Shown in pieces: positions 9,485 to 18,402 of a DNA stretch of 64,000 nt. Each line of letters starts with the position of its first letter. The first letter of the stretch is position 1. Origin of the DNA: Cyclobacterium roseum (GTDB lineage: Bacteria > Bacteroidota > Bacteroidia > Cytophagales > Cyclobacteriaceae); the NCBI RefSeq assembly GCF_010119225.1, contig NZ_WNKF01000006.1:62001-126000 (forward strand). The letters run 5' to 3'. A model generated the notes under the pieces. It worked only from the letters and a program-made list of their open reading frames with translations. It had not been told where the DNA came from and searched no databases. Both the position numbers and the translations under genes were made by a program.

Positions 9485-10732
9485 ATGGAAATAACAAAGT
9501 CATTGCTCATGAGAACTATTATTGCATGTTTGGCCGTATGTTGCTTCTTCACCCTCTCCGCACATGCACAAAACAACCTTCAAAGTATAAACCAAAGCCT
9601 TCGGTATTCCAGGTATTCACGGATTTCATTAAAAGTAATCCCCATAAAAACGGCAGAAAGAACCTATACCCTACAAATGGTAGTTGAAAAAATTGAGGAA
9701 GACCCCAATTTTGAGGACTACCTGTTTTCGTATGTTATCGTCGGGGGATTCGAACAGGAGATTTCAGATGAACAGATCATCGCCCTGGACAGGGACCTGC
9801 TAAAAGCCGATACGGACCGGCATTTCTACTTTGAAGAAACCGTGGAAATACCTGCTTCTCAGGAAGCGGCCTACGTGGTATTCCAGGCACAGGATACCCG
9901 GCAAGAGGATCAATACGTCTATCACGCCGACCTTATAAGCCCTTTTGTACCCGAGCAACCTGATTTTGGTGCTTATTTTGGGAATGACATCCCATTTGAT
10001 CAGAATTTTCTAAATGTAGACGAGTCCTTGTTATTCAGGAAAGAACAGGGTGTCAACTTACATCGGTATTACTATCCTCAAGAATTCCCACTTCCCTTGC
10101 CTCCCATGGAAACCAAAGCTCCCGAAGTGCCCAGAGAAACAGAAGTAATGGACGAAGGTAGTTTTTTGGTGAATGTGCCCGTTCCTTTCGATAAGTCCGG
10201 ATATTACTTCATTCAGGGAGATACCAGTTCGCCGACAGGCCTGCTAATAAAGACGGTTAACAAGACCTTTCCCCGGGTAGCTACCTGGGAAGAAATGATC
10301 GAAATGGTCACCTACATATCCACCCGAAAGGAGCACGAGACCTTGCTGGAAGCCGAAAACAAAAAAACAGCACTGGACGAATACTGGATCCGGATGACCC
10401 GGGATGAGGAAACTGCCAAAACCTTGATTAAAGAATACTTTAGGCAGGTGGAGTTTGCCAATATCTTATTTACCGATTTTAAGGAAGGCTGGGCCACCGA
10501 CAGGGGCATGGTATACATCGTCATGGGGCCGCCGCAGGAGGTGTACTTTGATGTGGATAAAGAAAGCTGGGTTTATCAGGCACAGGATTCAAATTCAAAA
10601 ATAACCTTTACCTTTGCGCGAGTAAAAAATATGTTAACCCCCAATTATTATACATTGAACCGGTCAAGGGCCTATCAGCCAATCTGGTTCAAAACCATTA
10701 CAGCATGGAGAAACGGAAGGATGGTTTTCTGA
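9485..10732 (+). CDS. GWxTD domain-containing exported protein
   Basis: A 415-residue protein with an N-terminal signal peptide (cleavage probably after SAHAQ, residue 29). It has a beta-rich middle part and a C-terminal domain containing the name-giving motif GWATD at 335-339, followed by RGMVYIVMGPPQEVYFD. GWxTD domains are found in Bacteroidetes and related phyla in periplasmic proteins of unknown function; no catalytic role is established. The alternative start MRTIIACLAV (residue 9, ATG at 9509) also gives a good signal peptide. The 3' end overlaps rlmB by 28 bp in another frame, so the two are translated from one message. That link is positional and need not be functional. Confidence 0.88.
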   Translation: MEITKSLLMRTIIACLAVCCFFTLSAHAQNNLQSINQSLRYSRYSRISLKVIPIKTAERTYTLQMVVEKIEEDPNFEDYLFSYVIVGGFEQEISDEQIIALDRDLLKADTDRHFYFEETVEIPASQEAAYVVFQAQDTRQEDQYVYHADLISPFVPEQPDFGAYFGNDIPFDQNFLNVDESLLFRKEQGVNLHRYYYPQEFPLPLPPMETKAPEVPRETEVMDEGSFLVNVPVPFDKSGYYFIQGDTSSPTGLLIKTVNKTFPRVATWEEMIEMVTYISTRKEHETLLEAENKKTALDEYWIRMTRDEETAKTLIKEYFRQVEFANILFTDFKEGWATDRGMVYIVMGPPQEVYFDVDKESWVYQAQDSNSKITFTFARVKNMLTPNYYTLNRSRAYQPIWFKTITAWRNGRMVF

Positions 10733-11496
10733 TCAACCGAGATGAAAACCCTAAAGATTACATTTTTGGAATCAGACCGATACTGGAAGCCTTTCACGCC
10801 GGTCAGGAAATTGATAAACTACTGGTAAACAAGGAACTGAAAGGTGACCTTTTAAAGGAAGTAGTGACGCTGGCCAGGGAGAAAAACGTGCCCATCACAA
10901 AGGTGCCGGAAACCAAACTCAACCGGATTACCCGAAAAAATCACCAGGGCGTAATCGCCTACATGGGAGCCATTTCCTATGCTTCCTGGGAGAATGTAGT
11001 AGATGCCTGTTACAATAAAGGTCAGGCACCCCTGATCCTCCTGTTGGATCGCATCACAGATGTCCGAAATTTTGGTGCCATCGCCCGTACGGCAGAAGTT
11101 GCCGGGGTGCATGGTATCATCATCCCCGAAAAAAGCAGTGCTCAGATAAGTTCGGATGCCGTGAAAACCTCTGCCGGCGCGCTGAATTTTCTCCCGGTGA
11201 GTCGGGTCAGAAACCTGTACTATACCCTCAAAGACCTGAAAAAATTAGGTTTAAACGTGGTCGGAGTCACTGAAAAAACCCACCGAACGATCTATCAAGC
11301 CGATTTTTCGGCACCAACCGCACTGGTTATGGGCTCTGAAGAAGACGGGATATCCGATGAGCTGCTGGGTCTTTGCGATGAATTTGTGAAAATCCCTGTG
11401 TTGGGTGAGGTGGCCAGCCTTAACGTGTCCGTTGCGGCGGGGGTGGCCATTTACGAGGCCATTCGGCAACGCAGCTTGCCCGATCCGCAGGTCTAA
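10705..11496 (+). CDS. rlmB: 23S rRNA (guanosine-2'-O)-methyltransferase RlmB (SpoU/TrmH family)
   Basis: A 263-residue protein with an N-terminal L30e-like substrate-binding domain (about 15-100, FGIRPILEAFHAGQEIDKLL) and a C-terminal SPOUT methyltransferase domain. The three SpoU motifs are present: DRITDVRNFGAIARTAEVAG, ALVMGSEEDGIS and LGEVASLNVSVAAGVAIYEA. The family methylates G2251 of 23S rRNA (E. coli numbering) in the peptidyl-transferase P loop. TrmH-type tRNA methylation by a close relative cannot be fully excluded, but the L30e domain and length fit RlmB. It starts inside the GWxTD gene (28-bp overlap) and ends 13 bp before rmuC, forming a three-gene operon. Confidence 0.92.
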   Translation: MEKRKDGFLINRDENPKDYIFGIRPILEAFHAGQEIDKLLVNKELKGDLLKEVVTLAREKNVPITKVPETKLNRITRKNHQGVIAYMGAISYASWENVVDACYNKGQAPLILLLDRITDVRNFGAIARTAEVAGVHGIIIPEKSSAQISSDAVKTSAGALNFLPVSRVRNLYYTLKDLKKLGLNVVGVTEKTHRTIYQADFSAPTALVMGSEEDGISDELLGLCDEFVKIPVLGEVASLNVSVAAGVAIYEAIRQRSLPDPQV

Positions 11497-11509
11497 AATC
11501 AGCCTGATA

Positions 11510-12751
11510 ATGGAAACTTCATACCTGTTGTTCCTTTCACTGGCCGGAATAGGGGTTCTTTCCTGGCTGCTATTTAAAGCTGCCGCCAAAAACAAAGCGC
11601 TGGAAGAAAGCCTGAAGCTGGTGGAGCGGCAACAGCTGGAACAGGAATTAGAGAAAAAACACCAGGACAATCAGGCCAAGCTACTTCAGGAAAAACTTCA
11701 GTTTCAGGAAACCGAAATGGAAAAGATGGGAAAGCGATTCCAGCAGGAATTTGAATTGCTGTCCAACAGGATTCTGGAAGAAAAATCAAAGAAGTTCACC
11801 TTTCAAAACCAGGAAAACATTACCCGTATCCTACAACCCCTAAGCAAAGACCTGGAAGCCTTTCGCAAACAGGTGCAGGACACCTACACCCAAGAGGCAA
11901 AAGAGCGTTTTTCACTCGAAAACCGGGTTCGGGAGTTAGCCCAACTGAACCAAAAAATCAGCCAGGAAGCCCAAAACCTGACCAATGCCCTGAAAGGAAA
12001 TTCCAAACTCAGGGGAAATTGGGGCGAGGCCATTCTCGAAACCATTCTGCAAAACTCGGGATTAGAAAAAAACCGGCACTACAGCATACAGGAATTTCTC
12101 AGGGATGAGGCGGGCAATCCCCTCCTGGGCATGGACGGCAAAAAAATGCAGCCCGATGTGATCATCCATTATCCGGACGACAAAAAGGTCATCATCGATA
12201 GCAAGGTTTCCCTGCTAGCCTACGAGCAGTACTGCAGCGAAGACATGGAAGCAGATCAACAAAGCCTGCTGAACCAACATGTGAAAGCCGTTAAAACGCA
12301 TATTGATCAACTGGCAGCCAAACAATACGAAGCCTATGCGCAAGCGCTGGATTTCGTAATCATGTTTGTACCACTGGAAGCGGCCTATATGGTTGCCATA
12401 CAGGCCGATGAGCGCCTTTGGGAATATGCCTACAAAAAGCGGGTTTTGCTTATCAGTAGCAGTAACCTGATCGCAGCACTGAAGCTCATAAAAGACCTTT
12501 GGATCCGGGATGACCAAACTAAAAATGCCCTGGAAATCGCTGAAAGAGGAGGTCGAATGTTCGATAAATTTGCCTCCTTTCTAAAAAGCCTGGAAGATAT
12601 CGGAAGGCACCTGGACCGCTCGCAGGAAAGTTACCATACCGCCCTGAAGCAACTAAAAACCGGCAAAGGAAACCTGGTTTCTCAGGCTGAAAAATTAAAA
12701 ACCCTGGGCATCAACGCCCGAAACCAACTGCCCGGCAGCCGGCAGGACTAA
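11510..12751 (+). CDS. rmuC: DNA recombination protein RmuC
   Basis: A 413-residue protein starting at ATG 11510, where METSYLLFLSLAGIGVLSWL is a single N-terminal membrane segment. The frame is open further upstream but only inside rlmB. A coiled coil (about 30-160) follows, then the RmuC nuclease-like domain with LRGNWGEAILETILQNSGLE, PDVIIHYPDDKKVIIDSKVS and FVIMFVPLEAAYMVAIQAD. The DSKVS part resembles the D-ExK core of restriction-type nucleases. RmuC limits inversions between short inverted repeats and acts on damaged or foreign DNA. It is third in the GWxTD-rlmB-rmuC run and its last 4 bp overlap the tail of the convergent SprT-like gene. Confidence 0.93.
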   Translation: METSYLLFLSLAGIGVLSWLLFKAAAKNKALEESLKLVERQQLEQELEKKHQDNQAKLLQEKLQFQETEMEKMGKRFQQEFELLSNRILEEKSKKFTFQNQENITRILQPLSKDLEAFRKQVQDTYTQEAKERFSLENRVRELAQLNQKISQEAQNLTNALKGNSKLRGNWGEAILETILQNSGLEKNRHYSIQEFLRDEAGNPLLGMDGKKMQPDVIIHYPDDKKVIIDSKVSLLAYEQYCSEDMEADQQSLLNQHVKAVKTHIDQLAAKQYEAYAQALDFVIMFVPLEAAYMVAIQADERLWEYAYKKRVLLISSSNLIAALKLIKDLWIRDDQTKNALEIAERGGRMFDKFASFLKSLEDIGRHLDRSQESYHTALKQLKTGKGNLVSQAEKLKTLGINARNQLPGSRQD

Positions 12752-13392
12752 AAGGGTCCCTCCGGATCTTCCTCCACCAGAGTCACTTCGGCATGAAGGG
12801 AGATCAGGTATTTTCTCCCTGTGGACCGCTCCAGGCACAGCACCCTGCTTCTCTTGGTTTCCAACTTTTCAAAAACCCTGTGTTTTAACCCAAAAGTAGT
12901 TCCCGGCTTCAGGTCCCCCAGGAGTAGCCCCGGAACCTTACCGGGAAGGGTATCATACTTTTTTAATTCTTTCATCAAAAAGTAATCGGCCCCGGTACTG
13001 GCTTTAGGATTTTTCAGATGTAATCGAAGGGGTATTAAAACATCTCTGGGAAAAACGGTAATTTCAAGCATGGGTTCCATCAAAAGCCGAAAAGTCCGCT
13101 TCCACTCCGGGCCATGAGGCTTGATTCCCCGACGCTCGAAGTCTCGAAATACACGATGATGGGCAATCTCATGAATCAGGGTAATCAAAAATTGATAGGG
13201 ATTCAGATCGTGATTGATCGTGATCTTTTGAATCTTTTGGTCCTTTCTATACCGGAAATCTCCCAATTTGGAAGACCTGGACCGGCTAATTACCAGTTCA
13301 AATGGATCTTCCTTCCACAACGAAAAGCAATAAGCTACCGATCCTGCGGGCAATTTATTGCCCAGTTTTTGATTCCAATTATCCAGCGTCAT
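12748..13392 (-). CDS. SprT-like zinc metallopeptidase domain protein
   Basis: A 214-residue protein with the zincin motif HEIAHH at 74-79 (H74 and H78 as zinc ligands, E75 catalytic), placed in an SprT-like domain of about 120 residues (FRYRKDQKIQKITINHDLNP upstream of it, and HGPEWKRTFR after it, where H93 is the likely third ligand). The C-terminal 80 residues form a beta-rich extension (FGLKHRVFEKLETKRSRVLC). Eukaryotic SPRTN cleaves DNA-protein crosslinks; bacterial SprT-like proteins are mostly uncharacterised. Convergent with rmuC, overlapping it by 4 bp. Confidence 0.85.
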   Translation of the reverse strand: MTLDNWNQKLGNKLPAGSVAYCFSLWKEDPFELVISRSRSSKLGDFRYRKDQKIQKITINHDLNPYQFLITLIHEIAHHRVFRDFERRGIKPHGPEWKRTFRLLMEPMLEITVFPRDVLIPLRLHLKNPKASTGADYFLMKELKKYDTLPGKVPGLLLGDLKPGTTFGLKHRVFEKLETKRSRVLCLERSTGRKYLISLHAEVTLVEEDPEGPF

Positions 13393-13573
13393 ATCCCTAT
13401 TTTCTGCTGGTCAAAATTAGTCCTTTTTAAGGAAGTTATAAAATTAATAAATTACCCCTCACACCTTTCAATTAGGCATCTGAACAAATTATTTGGTCAT
13501 TCATTTGTTTTGATGACTTTATTTTACAAAATTATTCTGCGATAAGTAGAAAGAAGAATAAACCCAGAATGCC

Positions 13574-15355
13574 ATGAAACCTACCGATACCCGCGATCCG
13601 GAGTATTACCACAAAGTGGTGGACTGCCAGTACGCTTGTCCGGCGCACACCCCGGTGCCGGAGTACATTCGTAAAATTGCCGCAGAAAAGTACACCGAAG
13701 CCTATATGATCAATTGGGAATCCAATGTATTCCCAGGAATACTGGGCCGAACCTGTGATCGCCCCTGCGAGCCAGCCTGTAGACGGGGCCGGGTGGAAGA
13801 AGAACCCGTAGCCATCTGCCGCCTGAAACGAGTAGCTGCCGACCAGAAAGGAGATGTGCAATCCCTCATGCCGCATGCACCTTTTCCGGCCAATGGAAAA
13901 AAAATTGCCCTGATCGGAGGAGGGCCTGCTTCCCTGACCGTTGCCCGGGACCTGGCTCCGTTGGGCTATGAAATCCATCTATTTGACGAACAGATTGCCG
14001 GTGGAGGCATGATGCGCAGTCAGATCCCTGCATTCCGCTTACCGGAAGAAGTATTAAACGAGGAGGTGGGGTATATTCTAAATTTGGGGATTCACACCCA
14101 GTTTATGACCTATGTAGAAAGCCTGAAAGCCGTATTGGATCAAGATTATGATGCCGTTTTTGTGGGTACCGGTGCTCCCAGAGGAAGGGATCTACCGAAA
14201 TTACCCGGCAGAAAAGAAGGGGATGCATTCATTCACATCGGCATCGAATGGCTTGCCAGCGTGGCTTTTGAGCATGTTGACAAAATAGGCAAAAAAGTAA
14301 TCGTATTGGGAGGCGGCAATACAGCCATGGATTGCTGTCGTACTTCCAGAAGGCTGGGGGGCGAACACGTGAAAGTGGTCGTAAGAAGCCCGTTTAAAGA
14401 CATGAAAGCTTCTCCCTGGGAAAAAGAAGATGCCCAACACGAGGACGTAGCCATTCTGGACAACCACGTACCGCTGAGTTTTGAAGTGGAAAACGGAAAA
14501 CTAACCGGAATGAAATTCCAACGAGTAAAGGCCCATTATGATGATAAGGGTAAACGAAAACTCATACCTACCGGAGAACCGGATGTATTTATCGAAGCGG
14601 ATGAGGTGTTAATCGCCATCGGCCAGGAAAACAGCTTTCCCTGGATCGAACGGGACATAGGATTGGAATTTGACGAATGGGAAATGCCCGTCGTAGATAA
14701 GGTCACCTTTCAGTCAACTCATCCCAAGGTATTTTTTGGAGGAGACGCAGCTTTTGGGCCGGAAAATGTAATCACAGCCGTGGCTCATGGCCATCAGGCA
14801 GCAGTATCCATGCACCAGTTTTGCCAGGAAAAAGACCTTCACCAGCGGCCTGCGCCCTACACCAACCTATTCAGCACCAAGATGGGCATTCACGAATGGA
14901 GCTACGACAGCCCGGTTACCATAGATCAGCGCTACCTGGTGCCCCAGGCTCAAAAATCCATCACGTTGGTAGATAGGAGAAAAGAGGTGGAATTGGGCTT
15001 TGATCCTCCTACCGGCTACAAAGAAGCCCAACGCTGTCTGAACTGCGATGTGCAAACCGATTTCACCGCCGACCGTTGCATTGAGTGCGATGCCTGTATG
15101 GATATCTGTCCTACTTCCTGCATTACCTTTACCGGAAATGAAGCGGATGAAGACCGACTCCGGGAAAAGCTCCTTGTCCCCGCCGAGAACAAGTCCCAGG
15201 ACATTCTGGTCTCCGAAACCTTAAAAACAGGAAGGGTGATGGTAAAGGATGAGGATGTCTGTCTGCATTGCGGTCTTTGCGCCGAAAGGTGTCCCACCTC
15301 TGCCTGGGACATGCAGCAATTTTTCTATAGTGTTACCAAAGCAGAAAACGTATGA
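13574..15355 (+). CDS. GltD-like FAD/NAD(P) oxidoreductase with C-terminal 2x[4Fe-4S] domain
   Basis: A 593-residue protein. The N-terminal part has the cysteine clusters of the glutamate-synthase small subunit and dihydropyrimidine dehydrogenase domain (C18, C22 and CDRPCEPAC at 61-69). FAD binding is at GGGPASLTVARDLA (115-128) and NAD(P) binding at VIVLGGGNTAMDC. The C-terminal ferredoxin part has CIECDACMDICP from C502 and CLHCGLCAERCP from C563. Known relatives (GltB-type partner, NfnB, NuoF-like) move electrons between NAD(P)H and ferredoxin-type centres. Its stop overlaps the korA start by 4 bp, so it is most likely the electron-accepting or -donating partner of the 2-oxoacid:ferredoxin oxidoreductase encoded next (inference). 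Confidence 0.88.
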   Translation: MKPTDTRDPEYYHKVVDCQYACPAHTPVPEYIRKIAAEKYTEAYMINWESNVFPGILGRTCDRPCEPACRRGRVEEEPVAICRLKRVAADQKGDVQSLMPHAPFPANGKKIALIGGGPASLTVARDLAPLGYEIHLFDEQIAGGGMMRSQIPAFRLPEEVLNEEVGYILNLGIHTQFMTYVESLKAVLDQDYDAVFVGTGAPRGRDLPKLPGRKEGDAFIHIGIEWLASVAFEHVDKIGKKVIVLGGGNTAMDCCRTSRRLGGEHVKVVVRSPFKDMKASPWEKEDAQHEDVAILDNHVPLSFEVENGKLTGMKFQRVKAHYDDKGKRKLIPTGEPDVFIEADEVLIAIGQENSFPWIERDIGLEFDEWEMPVVDKVTFQSTHPKVFFGGDAAFGPENVITAVAHGHQAAVSMHQFCQEKDLHQRPAPYTNLFSTKMGIHEWSYDSPVTIDQRYLVPQAQKSITLVDRRKEVELGFDPPTGYKEAQRCLNCDVQTDFTADRCIECDACMDICPTSCITFTGNEADEDRLREKLLVPAENKSQDILVSETLKTGRVMVKDEDVCLHCGLCAERCPTSAWDMQQFFYSVTKAENV

Positions 15356-17217
15356 CTATTTCCAGTTCTCTCCCCCGACCGGAAGCGCGGGTTAATGATT
15401 TTGTTGCCCGATTTGCCAATGTCAACGGAACGGGATCGGCCAGTGCCAATTTTCTATTTGCAAAAGCCATCTTTCGAATGGGCATCCCCGTCACTCCCAA
15501 AAACATCTTCCCTTCCAACATTCAGGGATTACCAACCTGGTATGAAGTACGGGTAAGTGAAAAAGGATACCTGGGACGAAGGGAAGGAATTGACCTGCTG
15601 GTGGCCGTAAATGCCCAAAGCATGAAGCAGGACATTGCCAGTGTGCGCGAAGGGGGCTACCTGATGTACGACAGCACCAAAAAACTGGCCCCGGAACTGA
15701 TCCGAGACGGCATTCATTACCTGGGTGTTCCCATGATGGAACTGGCCAATGAAAACTTTAGCAATCCGAGGCAGCGACAATTATTTAAAAATATTATTTA
15801 CGTAGGCGCATTGGCAGTTTTACTGCAAATCGAATTTTCGGTATTGGAAACCCTACTGAAAGAACAGTTTGCCGGCAAAGAAAAATTAATTGCGCCCAAC
15901 CTAAAGGCACTGAAGCTGGGCATGGACTATGCCCGGGAACACTTTGATTACCCCCTGGATTTCTATCTGGAGAGACGGGATTTGATCGGAGATAAAATCA
16001 TGGTGGACGGAAATACCGCCTGCGGTCTGGGTGCCGTTTATGGCGGTGCCACGGTGATGGCCTGGTATCCCATTACACCTTCCACTTCGGTTGCAGAAGC
16101 CTTCGAAAAATATGCTTCCAAGTACCGGGTCGATCCGATAACAGGCAAAAACCAATACGCTGTAGTACAGGCGGAAGATGAACTGGCCGCCATGGGGATG
16201 GTAATCGGGGCTAACTGGAATGGAGCGAGGGCACTTACCGCTACCAGCGGACCAGGGGTTTCCCTGATGAATGAATTTATCGGTCTTGCGTATTTTGCCG
16301 AGGTGCCTGCCGTACTTATTGACGTGCAACGAGCAGGTCCCAGCACGGGCATGCCCACGCGGACCCAACAATCGGATATCACCCTTGCTGCCAATGCTTC
16401 GCACGGGGACAGCAAACATCCCCTGCTCTTCCCCACCACCCCCAAGGAATGTTTCGAGATGACAGCTGAATGCTTTGACCTGGCAGATCGCCTTCAAACC
16501 CCGATCATCCTGATGACGGACCTGGACCTGGGTATGAACGACCATATGAGTGAACCCTTTCAATGGGAAAAGGACCGGAAATACGACCGGGGAAAGGTGC
16601 TGAATAAAGAAGAGCTGGATGCCATGGGCCGTTATGGCCGATATCTGGACCAGGAAGGAGACGGGATTCCCTACCGCACTTATCCGGGCACCCACCCAAC
16701 CAAGGGTGCTTTTACCACACGGGGAACCTCCCGGGACGAATATGCCGTCTATACCGAGGACAGTGCGGCCTACAAAAGAAACATGGACCGTTTGCTGGTA
16801 AAATGGGAAACCGCCAAATCACTCGTACCGAAACCTCAACTGTATCAGGAAACAAATCAAAGCGATTGGGGCATGTTGTTTTTCGGAACGTCTGCCTTCT
16901 CTTCAGAAGAGGCCCGGGATCTGCTGGCCGCCAGGGAAATCCCATTGGATGCCCTGCGCATCAAGGCATTCCCCTTCGGACAAGAAACGGAGGCCTTTGT
17001 CCGCTCCCACCAACTGGTATTTGTCATCGAACAAAACCGGGACGGGCAAATGCGCAGTCTGCTCATTCAGGAAATGCAACACGATCCCCATCGGCTGGTA
17101 TCGATTCTGAATTACGATGGCATGCCCATTACTGCCGATCAGATTGCCCTTAAAATCGCCGATTATTTAAAACAAAACAACGCTGTGCCCCATGACCTAT
17201 CTGAAACCCTTATTTAG
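15352..17217 (+). CDS. korA: 2-oxoacid:ferredoxin oxidoreductase, fused gamma-alpha subunit (KorA type)
   Basis: A 621-residue subunit with the gamma domain first (residues about 15-195, GTGSASANFLFAKAIFRMGI) and then the alpha (pyrimidine-binding) domain with YPITPSTS at 239-246, EDELAAMGMVIGANWNGAR, the switch-like TSGPGVSLMNEF and PSTGMPTRTQQSD. This order and length match the KorA subunit of oxygen-tolerant 2-oxoglutarate:ferredoxin oxidoreductases such as that of mycobacteria. Reaction: 2-oxoglutarate + CoA + 2 oxidised Fd to succinyl-CoA + CO2 + 2 reduced Fd. Pyruvate or branched-chain 2-oxoacids are alternatives, but the isocitrate dehydrogenase gene next door favours 2-oxoglutarate. 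Overlaps both neighbours (4 bp and 26 bp). Confidence 0.9.
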   Translation: MTISSSLPRPEARVNDFVARFANVNGTGSASANFLFAKAIFRMGIPVTPKNIFPSNIQGLPTWYEVRVSEKGYLGRREGIDLLVAVNAQSMKQDIASVREGGYLMYDSTKKLAPELIRDGIHYLGVPMMELANENFSNPRQRQLFKNIIYVGALAVLLQIEFSVLETLLKEQFAGKEKLIAPNLKALKLGMDYAREHFDYPLDFYLERRDLIGDKIMVDGNTACGLGAVYGGATVMAWYPITPSTSVAEAFEKYASKYRVDPITGKNQYAVVQAEDELAAMGMVIGANWNGARALTATSGPGVSLMNEFIGLAYFAEVPAVLIDVQRAGPSTGMPTRTQQSDITLAANASHGDSKHPLLFPTTPKECFEMTAECFDLADRLQTPIILMTDLDLGMNDHMSEPFQWEKDRKYDRGKVLNKEELDAMGRYGRYLDQEGDGIPYRTYPGTHPTKGAFTTRGTSRDEYAVYTEDSAAYKRNMDRLLVKWETAKSLVPKPQLYQETNQSDWGMLFFGTSAFSSEEARDLLAAREIPLDALRIKAFPFGQETEAFVRSHQLVFVIEQNRDGQMRSLLIQEMQHDPHRLVSILNYDGMPITADQIALKIADYLKQNNAVPHDLSETLI

Positions 17218-18244
17218 ACACCCCCGTTTACCTAAAAACAAACTAGGGTACACACTCAAAGAATACGAGGGCGGCATTTCCACCCTTTGTGCCGGATGCG
17301 GACATGATAGCATCAGCGCCACCATCGTGCAGGCCTGTTTCGAATTGGCCATTGAACCCCACCTGGTAGCAAAAATCTCCGGAATCGGGTGCTCTTCCAA
17401 AACCCCGGCTTATTTTCTGGGAAATTCCCACGGGTTTAATTCCGTGCATGGAAGAATGCCATCCGTAGCCACCGGAGCCAATATGGCCAATAAGAACATG
17501 GTGTACTTCGGCGTATCCGGTGATGGAGACACGGCTTCGATCGGGATGGGACAGTTTGTTCACGCCATCCGTCGAAATCTGAACATGGTATATATCGTGA
17601 TGAATAACGGCTGCTACGGCCTGACAAAAGGACAAGATTCGGCCACGGCAGACGTGGGATCGGCTAGTAAATCAGGCCACATCAACCCCTTTCAGCCGGT
17701 AGATCTCGCCAGCCTGGCGGTGGATTTAGGTGCCACCTTCGTTGCCCAAAGTTTCAGCGGAGACAAACAGCAACTGGTTCCTCTCCTCAAAGCCGCCATC
17801 CAACACCAGGGACTCGCCTTTATCAACGTGATGTCGCCCTGTGTCACCTTCAACAATAATCCCGGATCCACCAAATCCTACGATTACGTGAGAGAGCACA
17901 TGCATGCCACGGGAAAGACGGACTTTGTACCCCAGGAAAAATCCATTCAAGCAAGCTATGCCGAGGGAACAGACACAGCAGTGACGCTTCACGATGGGTC
18001 GGTCATGAGCCTCCACAAGCTGGCTCCGGATTGGGACCCCGAAGACCGGCTTTCCACCGTCAATGCCATGCAGCAGGCCCGCGCAAAAAACGAAATCCTC
18101 ACCGGCTTGTTGTACATTCATACTGGATATGGGGATTTACACCAAATCCTGAACACTTCGGATACGGCATTGAACAGCCTGGACGAAAAAAGCCTTTGCC
18201 CGGGTCAAAAAACACTGGATACCATCAACGCAGGCCTACGCTAA
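17192..18244 (+). CDS. korB: 2-oxoacid:ferredoxin oxidoreductase, beta subunit (KorB type)
   Basis: A 350-residue thiamine-diphosphate-binding subunit. The TPP/Mg2+ motif is GDGDTASIGMGQFVHAIRRN (110-129) ending in NNGCYGLTKGQ (138-148). Four cysteines placed to bind the single [4Fe-4S] cluster of this family are C33 and C36 (LCAGCGHDS), C67 (GIGCSSK) and C217 (SPCVTFNN). It starts 26 bp inside korA, which suggests translational coupling. With korA it forms the (gamma-alpha)2 beta2 enzyme of the cytoplasm. The C-terminal 50 residues (after ARAKNEILTGLLYIHTGYGD) are a normal family tail. Confidence 0.9.
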   Translation: MTYLKPLFRHPRLPKNKLGYTLKEYEGGISTLCAGCGHDSISATIVQACFELAIEPHLVAKISGIGCSSKTPAYFLGNSHGFNSVHGRMPSVATGANMANKNMVYFGVSGDGDTASIGMGQFVHAIRRNLNMVYIVMNNGCYGLTKGQDSATADVGSASKSGHINPFQPVDLASLAVDLGATFVAQSFSGDKQQLVPLLKAAIQHQGLAFINVMSPCVTFNNNPGSTKSYDYVREHMHATGKTDFVPQEKSIQASYAEGTDTAVTLHDGSVMSLHKLAPDWDPEDRLSTVNAMQQARAKNEILTGLLYIHTGYGDLHQILNTSDTALNSLDEKSLCPGQKTLDTINAGLR

Positions 18245-18371
18245 CCGGTAATTTCTTTCTGAAATAAATGCCAAAATTTCGCAGTCATATGCGGGGAACG
18301 ATGATTTATTTATAAATTTAAATAATGCTTTTTATAATAAACATAAATAAAAATTAATAAATATTCCGCTT

Positions 18372-18379
18372 TACTTTTG
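18372..18379 (+). promoter_or_regulatory. -7 element upstream of icd
   Basis: TACTTTTG is an exact TAnnTTTG match, 23 nt before the icd ATG, in a very AT-rich stretch. No clear -33 TTG. It suggests icd can be transcribed independently of the kor genes. Confidence 0.45.
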
Positions 18380-18402
18380 TGCCGGACCAAAAATAAACGC
18401 AC

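Noticed and set aside
15901-16695. 264-codon minus-strand open frame inside korA
   Set aside because: Antisense to the OFOR alpha domain; no family features and a His/Gly-rich composition typical of shadows in GC-balanced coding DNA.
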